Source: Verrucomicrobiia bacterium DG1235 (GTDB lineage Bacteria; Verrucomicrobiota; Verrucomicrobiia; Opitutales; Opitutaceae). Taken from it: 64,000 nt of DNA. Position 1 is the first letter of the stretch. Every line of letters begins with the position of its first letter. A program made the position numbers and the translations under genes. Of the stretch, positions 10,501 to 18,187 are shown in pieces. The stretch is from contig DS990592.1 of NCBI GenBank assembly GCA_000155695.1, forward strand, positions 1,326,556-1,390,555, given 5' to 3'. The notes beneath the pieces are model-generated. The model was not told the origin of the DNA and searched no databases. It worked only from the letters and a program-made list of their open reading frames with translations.

Positions 10501-10645
10501 CCGTAAGCCAAATCGCGTTGTAACCCGCTTTGAGATCAAAATGCTCCGTTTTCCATTGAGCCGAGGCCGCAGATACGAAAATCAGACTTACCAAGACCCA
10601 ACCCGCAAGAGATAGGGGACGAAAACTCGAAGAAACAGGGCTCAT
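7538..10645 (-). CDS. Secreted GSGY-repeat protein, 1035 residues
   Basis: ATG at 10645, followed by a signal peptide ending in VSAASAQ at about residue 29. Residues 30-230 resemble the N-terminal region of exported Verrucomicrobia/Planctomycetes proteins (AGYNAIWLTVDC, GKAYWVQVNDY). Residues about 230-450 are beta-sandwich-like. About residues 455-780 hold eight tandem repeats of roughly 38 residues with the core G-S-G-Y-x3-P-x-V. The C-terminal 250 residues are again beta-rich (TLGGTYSEIISGL near the end), with no recognised enzyme motif. It is the first gene of the three-gene secreted-protein run. A cell-surface or extracellular structural role is inferred; the true function is unknown. 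Confidence 0.85.
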   Translation of the reverse strand: MSPVSSSFRPLSLAGWVLVSLIFVSAASAQWKTEHFDLKAGYNAIWLTVDCSDRAIDDLLSGNSEVIEIWQWNVDASSSRFTASPIAPDQPDSQWKVWKRGLPSETTLSLLTANAAYLVRVADGAPDMTLPLKGKPVAPRYQWKSSGVNFVGFPMLASEDTSFTEFLSYSSVLKQAPPVFYYNGGDLASNPRRLVIPDATSVERGKAYWVQVNDYTDFYGPLKISALNGEGVEYGSKLNSATIRVKNVADPVKNKTLTATFSLLDSEAAPGESSVEAAVSLRVRGSLDANLQFTYESLPATITLAPGEEVDVVFDANRADMAVTGKRYESVLRITDSLLHTQVDLPVSAIGSSKSGVWVGGAIINSVNRVETLSGPETDAPLGTPDGEGAEETSSVISTVTIAEGVRSETLVFESSFDVEGRAFLNDGALLESNVVVTHPSGSPTFVLGPDYSVVSSNQGIVTHAGSGYSVAPAVTISGGGGTGARADASLSAAVKGVSITSGGSGYTTAPVVTFTGDGKDAAGVAIINGGLVTDIAITNGGSGYSVPPEIEISGGGGEDAAATALIVGGVGGLSITDAGLGYTGIPQVTFTPLNEGGSGARATVKVSEEKVIGVDIVEKTVTVTNGGTGYTAAPTVSFGGGGGTGASATAVLSAGVSTITVTDGGSGYASAPTVTITGDGSGASATAVVTTGSVTEIVVTNTGSGYSTTPTVELTGGEGTGAAAIAGVSGTVDSVGNITVVNGGQDYTSAPDVIFTPVDGNGSGAVAIAQIAGGAVTAVEVIDLVELGSIGDKARFSVTSVSEAYLGEVESTTSSTVISTSKLITLNGKSHLSTKRISTGGAAAAPSHFPVRLILHSPPSGTPSTLVQQLYLGERGGVAYAGLDEDVLSAWVTAPSELPAGNLARVSSASFPLGGNWPGSGLFGGTIEFTVTLGYDAETNPFVHTYHPDHDNWDARYEKKLPKGMESYEVTRKITLTFSPTPPPGVTDLTWGVTTLGGTYSEIISGLRSEEIGISGNFVIQQVSEVSALTTANP
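8305..9270 (-). repeat. Eight tandem coding GSGY repeats
   Basis: Eight units of 37-44 residues, for example cores TSGGSGYTTAPVVTF, TNGGTGYTAAPTVSF and TDGGSGYASAPTVTI, each followed by GTGA-type Gly/Ala stretches. Unit 8 is degenerate (NGGQDYTSAPDV). Conservation is at protein level: nucleotide identity between units is only partial, so this is an old expansion and not a recent tandem duplication. Confidence 0.85.
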
Positions 10646-11253
10646 AACGCTAAAAGACTGACACAGGGCTTAGCCTGCTTATCGCAAAAAAGCGCAGCTG
10701 CGCACGTGTTCAGATAGCAAGTGACAGAATCACGACCTCGGGCATGAATTCGACAGGAGGAGACGATGTCGGAAAAATGGGGAAACAAAACTATCGACTT
10801 GAAAATTAACAGAGGAGAGGAAACGGCCCCCCCTATAGAGAACCGATAATTGAGCCTGCGAGATGACCGTAATAGAGGTGGGCTCAGCGGTGAAACGAAC
10901 AAACGTCACATGCCACAAGACCCAATTAGTGGTCCCACAATTGTAATTAACAAGCTAAAATTCATAACAAAACCTTATAAATCTCATATATCACCCTAAT
11001 TTGAGGCCAGTCGCTACCAAAAGGTGTATTGCCCTATTTCAACCCTAGGTTCGACGGTCTAGGGGCCTTCGTCGAAAGGTTCTCGAGCAGTAAATATTCG
11101 TATTCAAACACAGAATATTCTCCCATCTTTCACCGCTCATTCAGCGAAAAGCACAACAAGCGAACGACATATCTGGGCATCCTCCTAAGAAGAGACGCCC
11201 ACGCCCTCGACCTGCAAGGTATCGTGAAGAAACGACCTAGTCTATCGCGCCGC
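10646..11253. other. Intergenic region upstream of the secreted-protein run
   Basis: About 600 bases separate the end of the GNAT-nitrilase gene (11254, minus strand) from the start of the secreted-protein gene (10645, minus strand). It is AT-rich around 10925-11000 and has an imperfect inverted repeat CAATTAGTGG/CCCACAATTG at 10923-10943. It should contain the promoter of the secreted-protein run, but I cannot place a convincing -35/-10 pair. The short open frames across it look random. Confidence 0.5.
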
Positions 11254-12831
11254 TTAAGAAAACCGAACCCGTTTAACAGGCTTGACCGCCTTCAAGCGAT
11301 ACAAGTCCCCGCGCCGCGACCCTAGCGGCCGCACCGTTCCCACATCTCGCTGCATCGCCAGTGTATTCAGATCCAAATCACAGATCACCACCGTCTCCGC
11401 ATTCGGATCCGCTTCACCGGCTATCGCGTTCACCGGAAACGCGAAGTCGCTCGGCGTAAACACCGCTGCCTGTCCATAGTTGATCAAATAGTTTTCGTAG
11501 GTCGGCAAGTTACCAACGTTCCCAGCCATCACCACATAGACATAGTTCTCCGTCGCCCGCGCCTGAGCGCAAAAACGCACGCGATTATACGCCTTCTTCT
11601 CATCCGTGCTGTACGGCACGAAAATCACTTCCGCCCCGCCAAGCGCCAACAAACGCGACGCCTCGGGAAACTCGACATCGTAGCTCAGCTGAATCGCCAC
11701 CCTCGCCATCGATGTATCGAAAATCTTGAGACCATCCCCTGGAGTCATCCCCCATTCGTTAAAATCGGTCGGAGTGATATGCAGCTTCTCCTGAAAGTCG
11801 ACCTGTCCATCGGGCCCGAACAGAAAGCCAACATTCTTCAAGGAGCCATCTTCATACTCCACCGGAATCGAGCCGCCCACGATATACAAGCCATTGTCCT
11901 TGGCCAAATTCGTCATCAAGCCCAAATAACGATCCTTCATCTTCGCTAGTTCGCGAATCGCCACCTTCGGCTCCAGCTCCCTCGGCATCAGACAAAAAAG
12001 CTGCGCCGTGAAAAGCTCAGGCATCACCAGAAAGTGACTATGGTAGCTACTCGCCGTGGATACGAAAAACTTCACCGTCGACTCGAATTCCTCCCAAGAG
12101 TGAATTCGACGCATCTCCCACTGGGCTGCGCAGACGCGAATACTCCGCACCGGTCGCTTAAGAGGTGCCGCCGCAATCATTCGTCGAGCCGGGTCGAAAG
12201 TCGGATTCGGCATCTCCAGATAGGTCGAGTAATTCATGCTCGCCTCGTCCGCCATGAAATCGAAGAGCACTCGCTTCACTTCATAACCCGCCCGCAAATG
12301 AGCCAGCAAAGCATAGTCCTTGAGCTTACCAGCCTCCACCTTGGAGACGAACTCCTCCGGAGTCATCCTCCCCGCAAATTCACTGTACTGAGGGATGCGA
12401 CCATAAGCGACCATGCGACGAAGGTTGTACTTGCTCAGCAACTCCCTCCGCTTCTCGTAGAGCAAACTCGCAATTCGACGCCCGCGGTAGTCGGGTCGCA
12501 CCGCGATATCCGCCCCATAAAGCGTATCACCACTCGGCTCGTGCGTGCTAAAGGTATAGCCACCCGTGATCTCCGAATACGTGTAGACATGCTTCTCTCC
12601 CAGATCGTCCAACTGAACGATAAGCGACGTCGCATAGCCTACCACCTTTCCATCCAGCTCAGCCAAAAACTGCCCCTCAGGAAAAGCCGTCATCTGCAGT
12701 TCGTGCAAGCGTTCGTCAAAAACCTCTTCAGGCGAATAGTCAGGATAGGCGGCCTCGTGGCAGGCCATGATTTCTGGAATATCCTCCAGCTTCCAGTTGC
12801 GAACAACAACCGAGTCTTGCTTAGCGCTCAT
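11254..12831 (-). CDS. GNAT acetyltransferase fused to a nitrilase-like domain (YhcX type), nucleophile Cys replaced by Ser
   Basis: 525 residues. Residues about 8-200 are a GNAT N-acetyltransferase with the acetyl-CoA loop (VRPDYRGRRIASLLYEKRR). Residues about 228-515 are a carbon-nitrogen hydrolase domain. This architecture is that of Bacillus YhcX-like proteins. Of the nitrilase Glu-Lys-Cys triad, Glu272 (MPELF) and Lys349 (QEKLHITPTD) are present, but the position normally Cys (CYDVEFPE) is Ser383 (codon AGC, positions 11683-11685). The domain may therefore have lost amidase activity or changed chemistry. The substrate is unknown. It lies 87 bases downstream of the LysR gene on the same strand, so it may be co-transcribed with or controlled by that regulator. 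The family assignment is firm; activity is open. Confidence 0.88.
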   Translation of the reverse strand: MSAKQDSVVVRNWKLEDIPEIMACHEAAYPDYSPEEVFDERLHELQMTAFPEGQFLAELDGKVVGYATSLIVQLDDLGEKHVYTYSEITGGYTFSTHEPSGDTLYGADIAVRPDYRGRRIASLLYEKRRELLSKYNLRRMVAYGRIPQYSEFAGRMTPEEFVSKVEAGKLKDYALLAHLRAGYEVKRVLFDFMADEASMNYSTYLEMPNPTFDPARRMIAAAPLKRPVRSIRVCAAQWEMRRIHSWEEFESTVKFFVSTASSYHSHFLVMPELFTAQLFCLMPRELEPKVAIRELAKMKDRYLGLMTNLAKDNGLYIVGGSIPVEYEDGSLKNVGFLFGPDGQVDFQEKLHITPTDFNEWGMTPGDGLKIFDTSMARVAIQLSYDVEFPEASRLLALGGAEVIFVPYSTDEKKAYNRVRFCAQARATENYVYVVMAGNVGNLPTYENYLINYGQAAVFTPSDFAFPVNAIAGEADPNAETVVICDLDLNTLAMQRDVGTVRPLGSRRGDLYRLKAVKPVKRVRFS

Positions 12832-12918
12832 CTAAATCTACGTATCAATAAACTCGGTACAAAAGGACACACTTTTAAAAAAAATCGAGCCGAAACCACA
12901 AATAAAGCAAGCCACAGC

Positions 12919-13800
12919 TCAGCTCCCCGCCCAAAATGGCGGAGGCAGCTCGTTCCGCAAGGACTTCGCTACCGTCTCGCGTAAGTGAGCCAAGGCCTCC
13001 TCCACGATGCGAGGCTTCACCTGATCCCGCCAAGCCACATGCGCCGGCTGCACAAACTCCGGCATGCCATCCACCATAAAAAGCTGCTTCGTATCGAGCA
13101 ACGGATCCACCAGACGCTGCGGCATGTAAGCGCTGCCTCCATTATTCAGCAAATAGTTCAGCGTCACCGTACCGAGCTGAAACGTCATGCGAGGATGCTG
13201 AAAATCAGGAAACTGAGTCGAGTGAAACGCCGTGAACTCCTCTCCCCAATCGATAAACACGTAGTCTTCATCCAGCCCCTCCCTGTCAGGACTCGTCGAT
13301 ACCAACAACATCGTCTCGTCAAACAAATGCTCGACCTTGATCCCCGGGCGCACCTGAGGCGTGTAGAGCACTGCCATATCTACCGTTCCCTCGATCATTT
13401 GACGCGTTATCCGGTCGTAGCGTGCCACCTCGGCCCGAAAGGCAATCTCCGGCATGTGCTCGCCTAGCAATGGCAGCCACCTGACCAACAAGCGACTCCA
13501 AAGCCCATACTCGCCAGCCACCACCAATATGTCGCGATACCCATCCGGTACCGCAACCTGCTGCTTCGCCTCCTCCCAAACCTGCAGAAAGCTCTGGGCG
13601 TAACGCTGAAACCGCCGCCCCGCAGGAGTCAGTTTAATCCCCGTCTTGCTCCGCAAGAACACCTTCCGCCCGAGCTGCTCCTCAAGCGACTTGATCCGCA
13701 GACTCACCGCCGACTGCGAAACAAACAATCGCTCCGCCGCTCCCGCAAAGCTGTCGCACGCCACCACCTCCAAAAACGTCCTCACCACTATCGTATCCAT
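12919..13800 (-). CDS. LysR-family transcriptional regulator
   Basis: 293 residues, the usual LysR length. Residues 1-60 form the winged helix-turn-helix (VVACDSFAGAAERLFVSQSA, then VSLRIKSLEEQLGRKVF), and residues about 90-290 the periplasmic-binding-like effector domain (DILVVAGEYGLW onward). LysR proteins bind DNA as tetramers and respond to a small ligand. The ligand here is unknown. The downstream GNAT-nitrilase gene is co-oriented and is the obvious target or partner. A perfect six-base-arm palindrome lies 46 bases upstream of its start. Confidence 0.92.
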   Translation of the reverse strand: MDTIVVRTFLEVVACDSFAGAAERLFVSQSAVSLRIKSLEEQLGRKVFLRSKTGIKLTPAGRRFQRYAQSFLQVWEEAKQQVAVPDGYRDILVVAGEYGLWSRLLVRWLPLLGEHMPEIAFRAEVARYDRITRQMIEGTVDMAVLYTPQVRPGIKVEHLFDETMLLVSTSPDREGLDEDYVFIDWGEEFTAFHSTQFPDFQHPRMTFQLGTVTLNYLLNNGGSAYMPQRLVDPLLDTKQLFMVDGMPEFVQPAHVAWRDQVKPRIVEEALAHLRETVAKSLRNELPPPFWAGS

Positions 13801-14177
13801 CGCTTTTCAAAGCTTATAAATAGCTCCTTTTCAGTCAATTTTTAAATGAGAATTCTTCATCTCATCCGTGATTATTAAGCGTTTGCCTAATCCTTACTGT
13901 TTCAACTATAATCTAGCCTCACCCATCCATACGAACCTCTAGACACTGCCACCGTCCTCGACGTGGTCCTAATAATGCGCTCCTGATCGCCCCTGGACAA
14001 ATTCCGCTTTCTCTACGCCCTCGCGATTCTCCGTATTGCGATTTCAATTACGACTTTGAAGCCTTCTCGCTTTCGGCTTTCGCCCCCAATATCAATTCAG
14101 ACCTGCGAGGAAACATTTTCATCACGCACTGCTAGGAAGGCTTTAAATAGTCAGAAACCTCGATAAACTTTAGCTCA
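13801..14177. other. Divergent intergenic region between LysR gene and lapA-like gene
   Basis: 377 bases between divergent genes. Apart from the palindrome at 13846-13865 I see no gene, terminator or RNA structure. On the minus strand there is a TTGACT box near the palindrome, but its spacing to any TATAAT-like box is poor, so I do not call a promoter. Confidence 0.5.
13846..13865. promoter_or_regulatory. Candidate LysR-type operator (palindrome)
   Basis: ATGAGA at 13846-13851 is mirrored by TCTCAT at 13860-13865, an 8-base spacer between them. The dyad fits the interrupted palindromes bound by LysR proteins and lies 46 bases upstream of the LysR start codon, a typical place for autoregulation. 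Assignment is by position and symmetry only. Confidence 0.4.
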
Positions 14178-14396
14178 ATGAAACTAAGACCAAAGACATA
14201 CGTAATCGCGGCCCTTATCACGCTCATCGCAATCGTCATTCTCCAAAATACCGAATCCGTCGATACACGCATCCTTTTCTTCACCATTAGCATGCCACGC
14301 GCCCTCCTGCTCTTTGTCGCCGGACTCATTGGAGCCTTCGCAGGCATGTCCTTCGCAGCTTTCCTTCGTCGCGACAAAGACTCCGACAAAATCTAA
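14178..14396 (+). CDS. LapA-domain (DUF1049) small inner-membrane protein
   Basis: 72 residues with two hydrophobic segments (about residues 8-25 and 40-62) separated by the family signature ILQNTESVDTRILFF, then a charged tail RRDKDSDKI. The LapA/YciS family takes part in lipopolysaccharide assembly with LapB in enterobacteria; no lapB is nearby here. A periplasmic protein gene follows 22 bases downstream and is probably in the same transcript. Confidence 0.8.
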   Translation: MKLRPKTYVIAALITLIAIVILQNTESVDTRILFFTISMPRALLLFVAGLIGAFAGMSFAAFLRRDKDSDKI

Positions 14397-14418
14397 TTCC
14401 AATTCAACCAACACCACT

Positions 14419-14826
14419 ATGACTAACAAAAACAACCGTCTCATTTCATACTTTGCAGCCTTCGCGCTCCTTCTCGGCTTCGTATCCACCACGCAAGCCG
14501 AAGACCAGAAAGCCGAGTTCGGCCCCTACGTCGCCCTCACCCGCGACGCCAACATCGTACGCGACGTCAAAGTCGAGGAAAACGGACGCATCTACCTCCT
14601 CCTCAACCCAGACTTCAAGGAAAAGGAAATCATCCTAAAGAACTCGACGTCGCTAAAATCCGGATACAGAAAATGGTTCAACGACGAATACGAACTCGTC
14701 TCAGCCGCCAACCAAGGCAAAGCTCCAAACGAATACACCGACTGGGTCACCACCAGCGGTAACTACGTCGAATACTACATGGAAGGAAAGCTCATCCTCC
14801 ACCTAGCCAAGAAATCCGTTCTCTAG
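14419..14826 (+). CDS. Small exported protein of unknown function
   Basis: 135 residues from ATG 14419; an earlier in-frame start would overlap the lapA-like gene. Residues 1-27 are a signal peptide (FAAFALLLGFVSTTQA). The mature part of about 108 residues is charged, with no cysteines or recognised motif and no transmembrane segment. It sits between a LapA-type gene and a TerC gene, so an envelope role is plausible but not shown. Confidence 0.75.
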   Translation: MTNKNNRLISYFAAFALLLGFVSTTQAEDQKAEFGPYVALTRDANIVRDVKVEENGRIYLLLNPDFKEKEIILKNSTSLKSGYRKWFNDEYELVSAANQGKAPNEYTDWVTTSGNYVEYYMEGKLILHLAKKSVL

Positions 14827-14895
14827 TAAGAACGATCGACATTCCTCGCGTCCGATCCGCGCCTAGATCCGGACGCCCCTCCCGCCTATCCACAC

Positions 14896-15603
14896 ATGCT
14901 CGACCTACTCGCCACATTCTTTCTCATCCTGGGACTCGAGCTCGTGCTGGGCATAGACAATATCCTAGTCATTTCCATCCTCGTCGGCCGACTTCCGGAG
15001 GAAAAGCAAGCCCGAGCGCGCCTCATCGGCCTCGCCCTCGCCCTCATCCTCCGCATCGTGATGCTGGGCTTGCTACTGGCGATCACAGGCGTCACCAAGC
15101 AAATCGTATTCGGTCTTTCCCTACGCGACCTTGTGCTGCTCGCCGGAGGAATGTTCCTCATTTGGAAAGCGATTAGAGAGATTCACCATACCGTCGAGCA
15201 CATCGAAGAAAACAACCCAAACAAGCAAAAGACCAAGAGCAAGCTCTCGACCGTCGTGCGAGACATCGTCCTTCTAGATATCGTCTTCTCGCTAGACTCA
15301 GTCATCACCGCCATAGGTCTCACCCGGCACCTCGTCACGATCATCGCCGCCGTCATCGTCTCATTCATCGTCATCCTCGCCTTCGCAAAGCCGATCGGCG
15401 ATTATCTCCTCGCTCGTCCTTCCCTTAAAATCCTAGCCCTTTCCTTTCTCGTCACCATCGGCGTCACCCTCTTCCTCGAAGGCATACACCAGCACGTCCC
15501 GCGCTCCTACATCTACCTCCCCATGGGCTTCGCAATAGTAGTCGAACTGCTCCAAATGCGCCTAGAACACAATAAGAAACAAAGCGGCGGGACAGCTAAA
15601 TAA
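14896..15603 (+). CDS. TerC-family integral membrane protein
   Basis: 235 residues with about seven transmembrane segments. Family signatures are the acidic residues in ELVLGIDNILVIS near the N-terminus and DIVFSLDSVITAIG in the middle; these paired Asp-containing motifs are thought to bind metal. Characterised TerC proteins such as bacterial Alx and MeeF/MeeY act in manganese efflux or metallation of exported proteins. A short His/Glu-rich loop (HHTVEHIEENN) precedes the second half. No yybP-type manganese riboswitch is visible upstream. Metal specificity is inferred. Confidence 0.9.
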   Translation: MLDLLATFFLILGLELVLGIDNILVISILVGRLPEEKQARARLIGLALALILRIVMLGLLLAITGVTKQIVFGLSLRDLVLLAGGMFLIWKAIREIHHTVEHIEENNPNKQKTKSKLSTVVRDIVLLDIVFSLDSVITAIGLTRHLVTIIAAVIVSFIVILAFAKPIGDYLLARPSLKILALSFLVTIGVTLFLEGIHQHVPRSYIYLPMGFAIVVELLQMRLEHNKKQSGGTAK

Positions 15604-15647
15604 ACTGTATCCGATTATCGATTACTCAAAGAAAAATATAAAAAGCC

Positions 15648-16358
15648 ATGAGCCAAAAATTTTCATTCACAATCAATTCCATCAACACCGTATCCGAACT
15701 CCCCGGAGCATGGACGCCAAAGCACAGCTCCGAGCTCCTCAAAAGACTCGAGTTCGAAGGAGCCGCCGATGTCACCGAAGACCAACTACAGGAGTACGCA
15801 GTCATGGCCTTGCAGGACCTTGAGTGCCCCGAAGCCGCTCGCGCCTTGCTCGACGTAGTTCTCGGGAACAAGCTTTCAGACGGAAAAAAGCAAAACGTCT
15901 CGGAAGAGATGGAAAGCGAACGCCTTTGGGAAGAATACCCGGATCTCAGCTGCCACGAGCCCATCTTCAATGCCCAAGTCCTCCTGAACAAAGCCTTCCC
16001 CTCCGTCCCGACCCCCGAAGTCAACCTCGTGCGAGCTACCCTTAGGCCCCTTGATCAAGCAGCCGAAGCGCTGCTAAAAGAGATCGCCTCACCTAACTTG
16101 CCGGAGGCCTTCATCACACGCTGCATCGCCGCAGCGTCCTCGGAGACATCCATTCTGAATCGCCTCTTCGAGGACCAGGTCGCGGGCGGCCCCTTCCCCG
16201 AGGCCGAGCACCTTGTATGGCACATCCAGACCGAAAAAGCGCCCGCCGAAGACAAGTTCCGAGCCGGCTACGTCCTCTCGCTATTCAGCCCGATACGCTG
16301 GACCGAAAGCCTCGAAGAGGATAACGTCACCGAATGCTCTCCAGACACGAAATCTTAA
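15648..16358 (+). CDS. Hypothetical acidic soluble protein
   Basis: 236 residues with no signal peptide or transmembrane segment. It is Glu/Asp-rich and predicted mostly helical from its heptad-like Leu/Ala pattern. I do not recognise a family. It lies 44 bases after the TerC gene and 136 bases before the RimB-like protease, on the same strand, so it may belong to either transcript. Codon use matches its neighbours, which supports it as a real gene. Confidence 0.7.
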   Translation: MSQKFSFTINSINTVSELPGAWTPKHSSELLKRLEFEGAADVTEDQLQEYAVMALQDLECPEAARALLDVVLGNKLSDGKKQNVSEEMESERLWEEYPDLSCHEPIFNAQVLLNKAFPSVPTPEVNLVRATLRPLDQAAEALLKEIASPNLPEAFITRCIAAASSETSILNRLFEDQVAGGPFPEAEHLVWHIQTEKAPAEDKFRAGYVLSLFSPIRWTESLEEDNVTECSPDTKS

Positions 16359-16494
16359 AGCCCCAAAAGCTAGTTTCTCACTTGCATTATCATGGAAAAA
16401 CGATTCCACAACAGCTGCAAACTCGCGCTTCAGATGACACCGAAAAGGAGGCGAGTCAGTATCACAGCATTCCCTCTTTTTCGACCTCAGAACA

Positions 16495-16947
16495 ATGTCC
16501 AATAGCCAGCCAACCTTGATCGGTTGGAAAGAGTCTATCGACCTGCCCGAATGGGGCATTCGAGACATCACAGCCAAGACAGATACCGGAGCGCGCCGCT
16601 CCGCTATAGACGTAGAAAATATCGTCGAGCTCCCGGGCAACCGCGTCCAGTTCGAGGTCGCCGCAGACAGACGCACCGGCCAACTCAAGACCACCGTCAT
16701 AGCCGACATCGAACACCAGACCCACGTCCGCTCCAGCAACGGCCAGCAGCACGAACGATACTTCGTCGCCACCACCGTTCGCGTCGGAGACGTCACCAAG
16801 CGCATCGAGCTCAGCCTCAGCAACCGCAAGCATATGCAATGCCGCATGCTACTCGGACGCCTAGCCCTCGAAAACGACTTTCTCGTAGACTGCTCCGAGA
16901 GCTTTCTGACACGCCCCAACCGAAAACCAAAAATCGGAAAACGCTAA
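16495..16947 (+). CDS. RimB-like retropepsin-fold protease (ATP-dependent zinc protease family)
   Basis: 150 residues, the full length of the single-domain family (PF05618). The catalytic DTG motif of aspartic proteases is present at KTDTGARRSAID, and GRLALENDFLVD closes the domain. In Pseudomonas the RimB member works with RimK and trims the glutamate tail that RimK adds to ribosomal protein S6. It lies 16 bases upstream of rimK here, which supports an opposed ligase-protease pair. The first residues match the family start (IGWKE), so ATG 16495 is well supported. Confidence 0.88.
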   Translation: MSNSQPTLIGWKESIDLPEWGIRDITAKTDTGARRSAIDVENIVELPGNRVQFEVAADRRTGQLKTTVIADIEHQTHVRSSNGQQHERYFVATTVRVGDVTKRIELSLSNRKHMQCRMLLGRLALENDFLVDCSESFLTRPNRKPKIGKR

Positions 16948-16963
16948 CCAACACCGCTCCACT

Positions 16964-18187
16964 ATGGACCCACTAAAAATCGCCATTCTCTCTAGGGGCC
17001 CACGCCTCTACAGTACTACTAGACTACGGGAAGCCGCCGAAAAGCGAGGACACAAAGTCAAAGTCCTCGATACCATGAAGTTCGCCCTCTACATAGAGGC
17101 AGGACAGCCAGACCTAACCTACGGAGGCAAGGCCCTGAGCAGCTATGACGCCGTCATACCTCGTATCGGAACCTCCATTACATTCTTTGGATCATCCGTT
17201 GTGCGACAGTTCGAGCAGATGGGTACCTATTGCTTGAATACAGCCGACGCCATTCTAGCCTCTCGCGACAAGTTAGCATCCATGCAAGAGCTCTCCAGCC
17301 ACAATATTGGCATAGCAGAGACCGCCTTCGTCCGCAACCCCGCCGACGTACTTAAAGCCATCCAAGCTATGGGCGGAGCTCCCGTAGTGATAAAGCTCTT
17401 ACAGGGAACCCAAGGCATTGGCGTCATTCTCGCAGAGACTAACAAAGTCGCCGAAGCCATTATCGAAACCCTCAGCGCCGTTAAGCAAAACGTGCTCGTC
17501 CAGAAATTCGTATCCGAATCTAAAGGACGCGACATACGAGCCTTCGTCGTCGGCGACCGAGTCGTAGGCGCCATGCGCCGCACCGCAGCCGGACAGGAAT
17601 TCCGCAGCAACGTCCACCGAGGAGGCAATACTCAAGCCGTCACCCTCGACCCCGAGTACGAACGCACCGCCGTAAAGGCAGCCCAAATTCTCAATCTGCA
17701 CGTGGCCGGCGTGGACATGCTCGAAGGCAAGGACGGCCCCGTCATCATGGAAGTAAATTCCTCCCCCGGGCTCGAAGGCATCGAAGGCGCTACCGGTCTC
17801 GATATCGCCGGCGAGATCATCGAAAACCTCGAAAACCAAATTCAATTCGGCAACTTCGACGTGCGCGAGCGTCTCGCCCTTACCCGAGGCTACTCCGTCA
17901 CAGAATTCACGGTCGAGCCCCACTCGGAAATCGCCGGCAAAACCATTATCGAATCCGGCCTGCGCGATCGCGACATCGTTGTTATGCGCCTCGCCCGGGG
18001 CACCGACCACATCGCCAACCCAAAAGGCACTCGAGTCATCGAGCCAGGCGACCACTTGCTCTGCTACGGCCTGAAGGCCGCCTTGCAAGGACTCCTTCCC
18101 ACCTTCGCGAAAGCCAAGCGCAGAAAGAAGAAAAGCACCCTCACCAAAAAAGCCACATCTCCCACTAGCGGGGACACGCCTAGCTGA
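16964..18187 (+). CDS. rimK: RimK-type ATP-grasp amino-acid ligase with C-terminal TrkA-C domain
   Basis: 407 residues, about 100 longer than E. coli RimK. Residues 1-100 are the RimK N-terminal domain and about 101-290 the ATP-grasp fold, with the glycine-rich loop LLQGTQGIGV, the RSNVHRGG motif and metal-binding MEVNSSPG (Glu263, Asn265). RimK adds glutamate residues to a C-terminus or peptide using ATP. Residues about 311-380 (EIAGKTIIESGLRDRDIVVM, then PGDHLLCYG) are a TrkA-C domain, known from potassium-transport regulators that bind small ligands, followed by a Lys-rich tail. The stop overlaps the next start (TGATG), so translation is coupled with the AstE-like gene. The S6 protein or another protein or peptide may be the acceptor. 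Confidence 0.92.
   Translation: MDPLKIAILSRGPRLYSTTRLREAAEKRGHKVKVLDTMKFALYIEAGQPDLTYGGKALSSYDAVIPRIGTSITFFGSSVVRQFEQMGTYCLNTADAILASRDKLASMQELSSHNIGIAETAFVRNPADVLKAIQAMGGAPVVIKLLQGTQGIGVILAETNKVAEAIIETLSAVKQNVLVQKFVSESKGRDIRAFVVGDRVVGAMRRTAAGQEFRSNVHRGGNTQAVTLDPEYERTAVKAAQILNLHVAGVDMLEGKDGPVIMEVNSSPGLEGIEGATGLDIAGEIIENLENQIQFGNFDVRERLALTRGYSVTEFTVEPHSEIAGKTIIESGLRDRDIVVMRLARGTDHIANPKGTRVIEPGDHLLCYGLKAALQGLLPTFAKAKRRKKKSTLTKKATSPTSGDTPS

Noticed and set aside
10642-11325. Short frames in the 10.6-11.3 kb gap
   Set aside because: Random composition, no family, overlapping one another; treated as non-coding.
12034-12984. A 316-codon frame on the plus strand, antisense to the nitrilase fusion
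   Set aside because: It is the mirror of a strong coding gene, has no family resemblance and arises from the C-rich codon use of that gene.
16524-16976. Arg-rich plus-strand frame inside the RimB gene (similar ones at 18588-19265 and 19563-20291)
   Set aside because: The Arg-rich composition is a frame-shifted reading of GC-rich real genes; the in-frame proteins have clear families.
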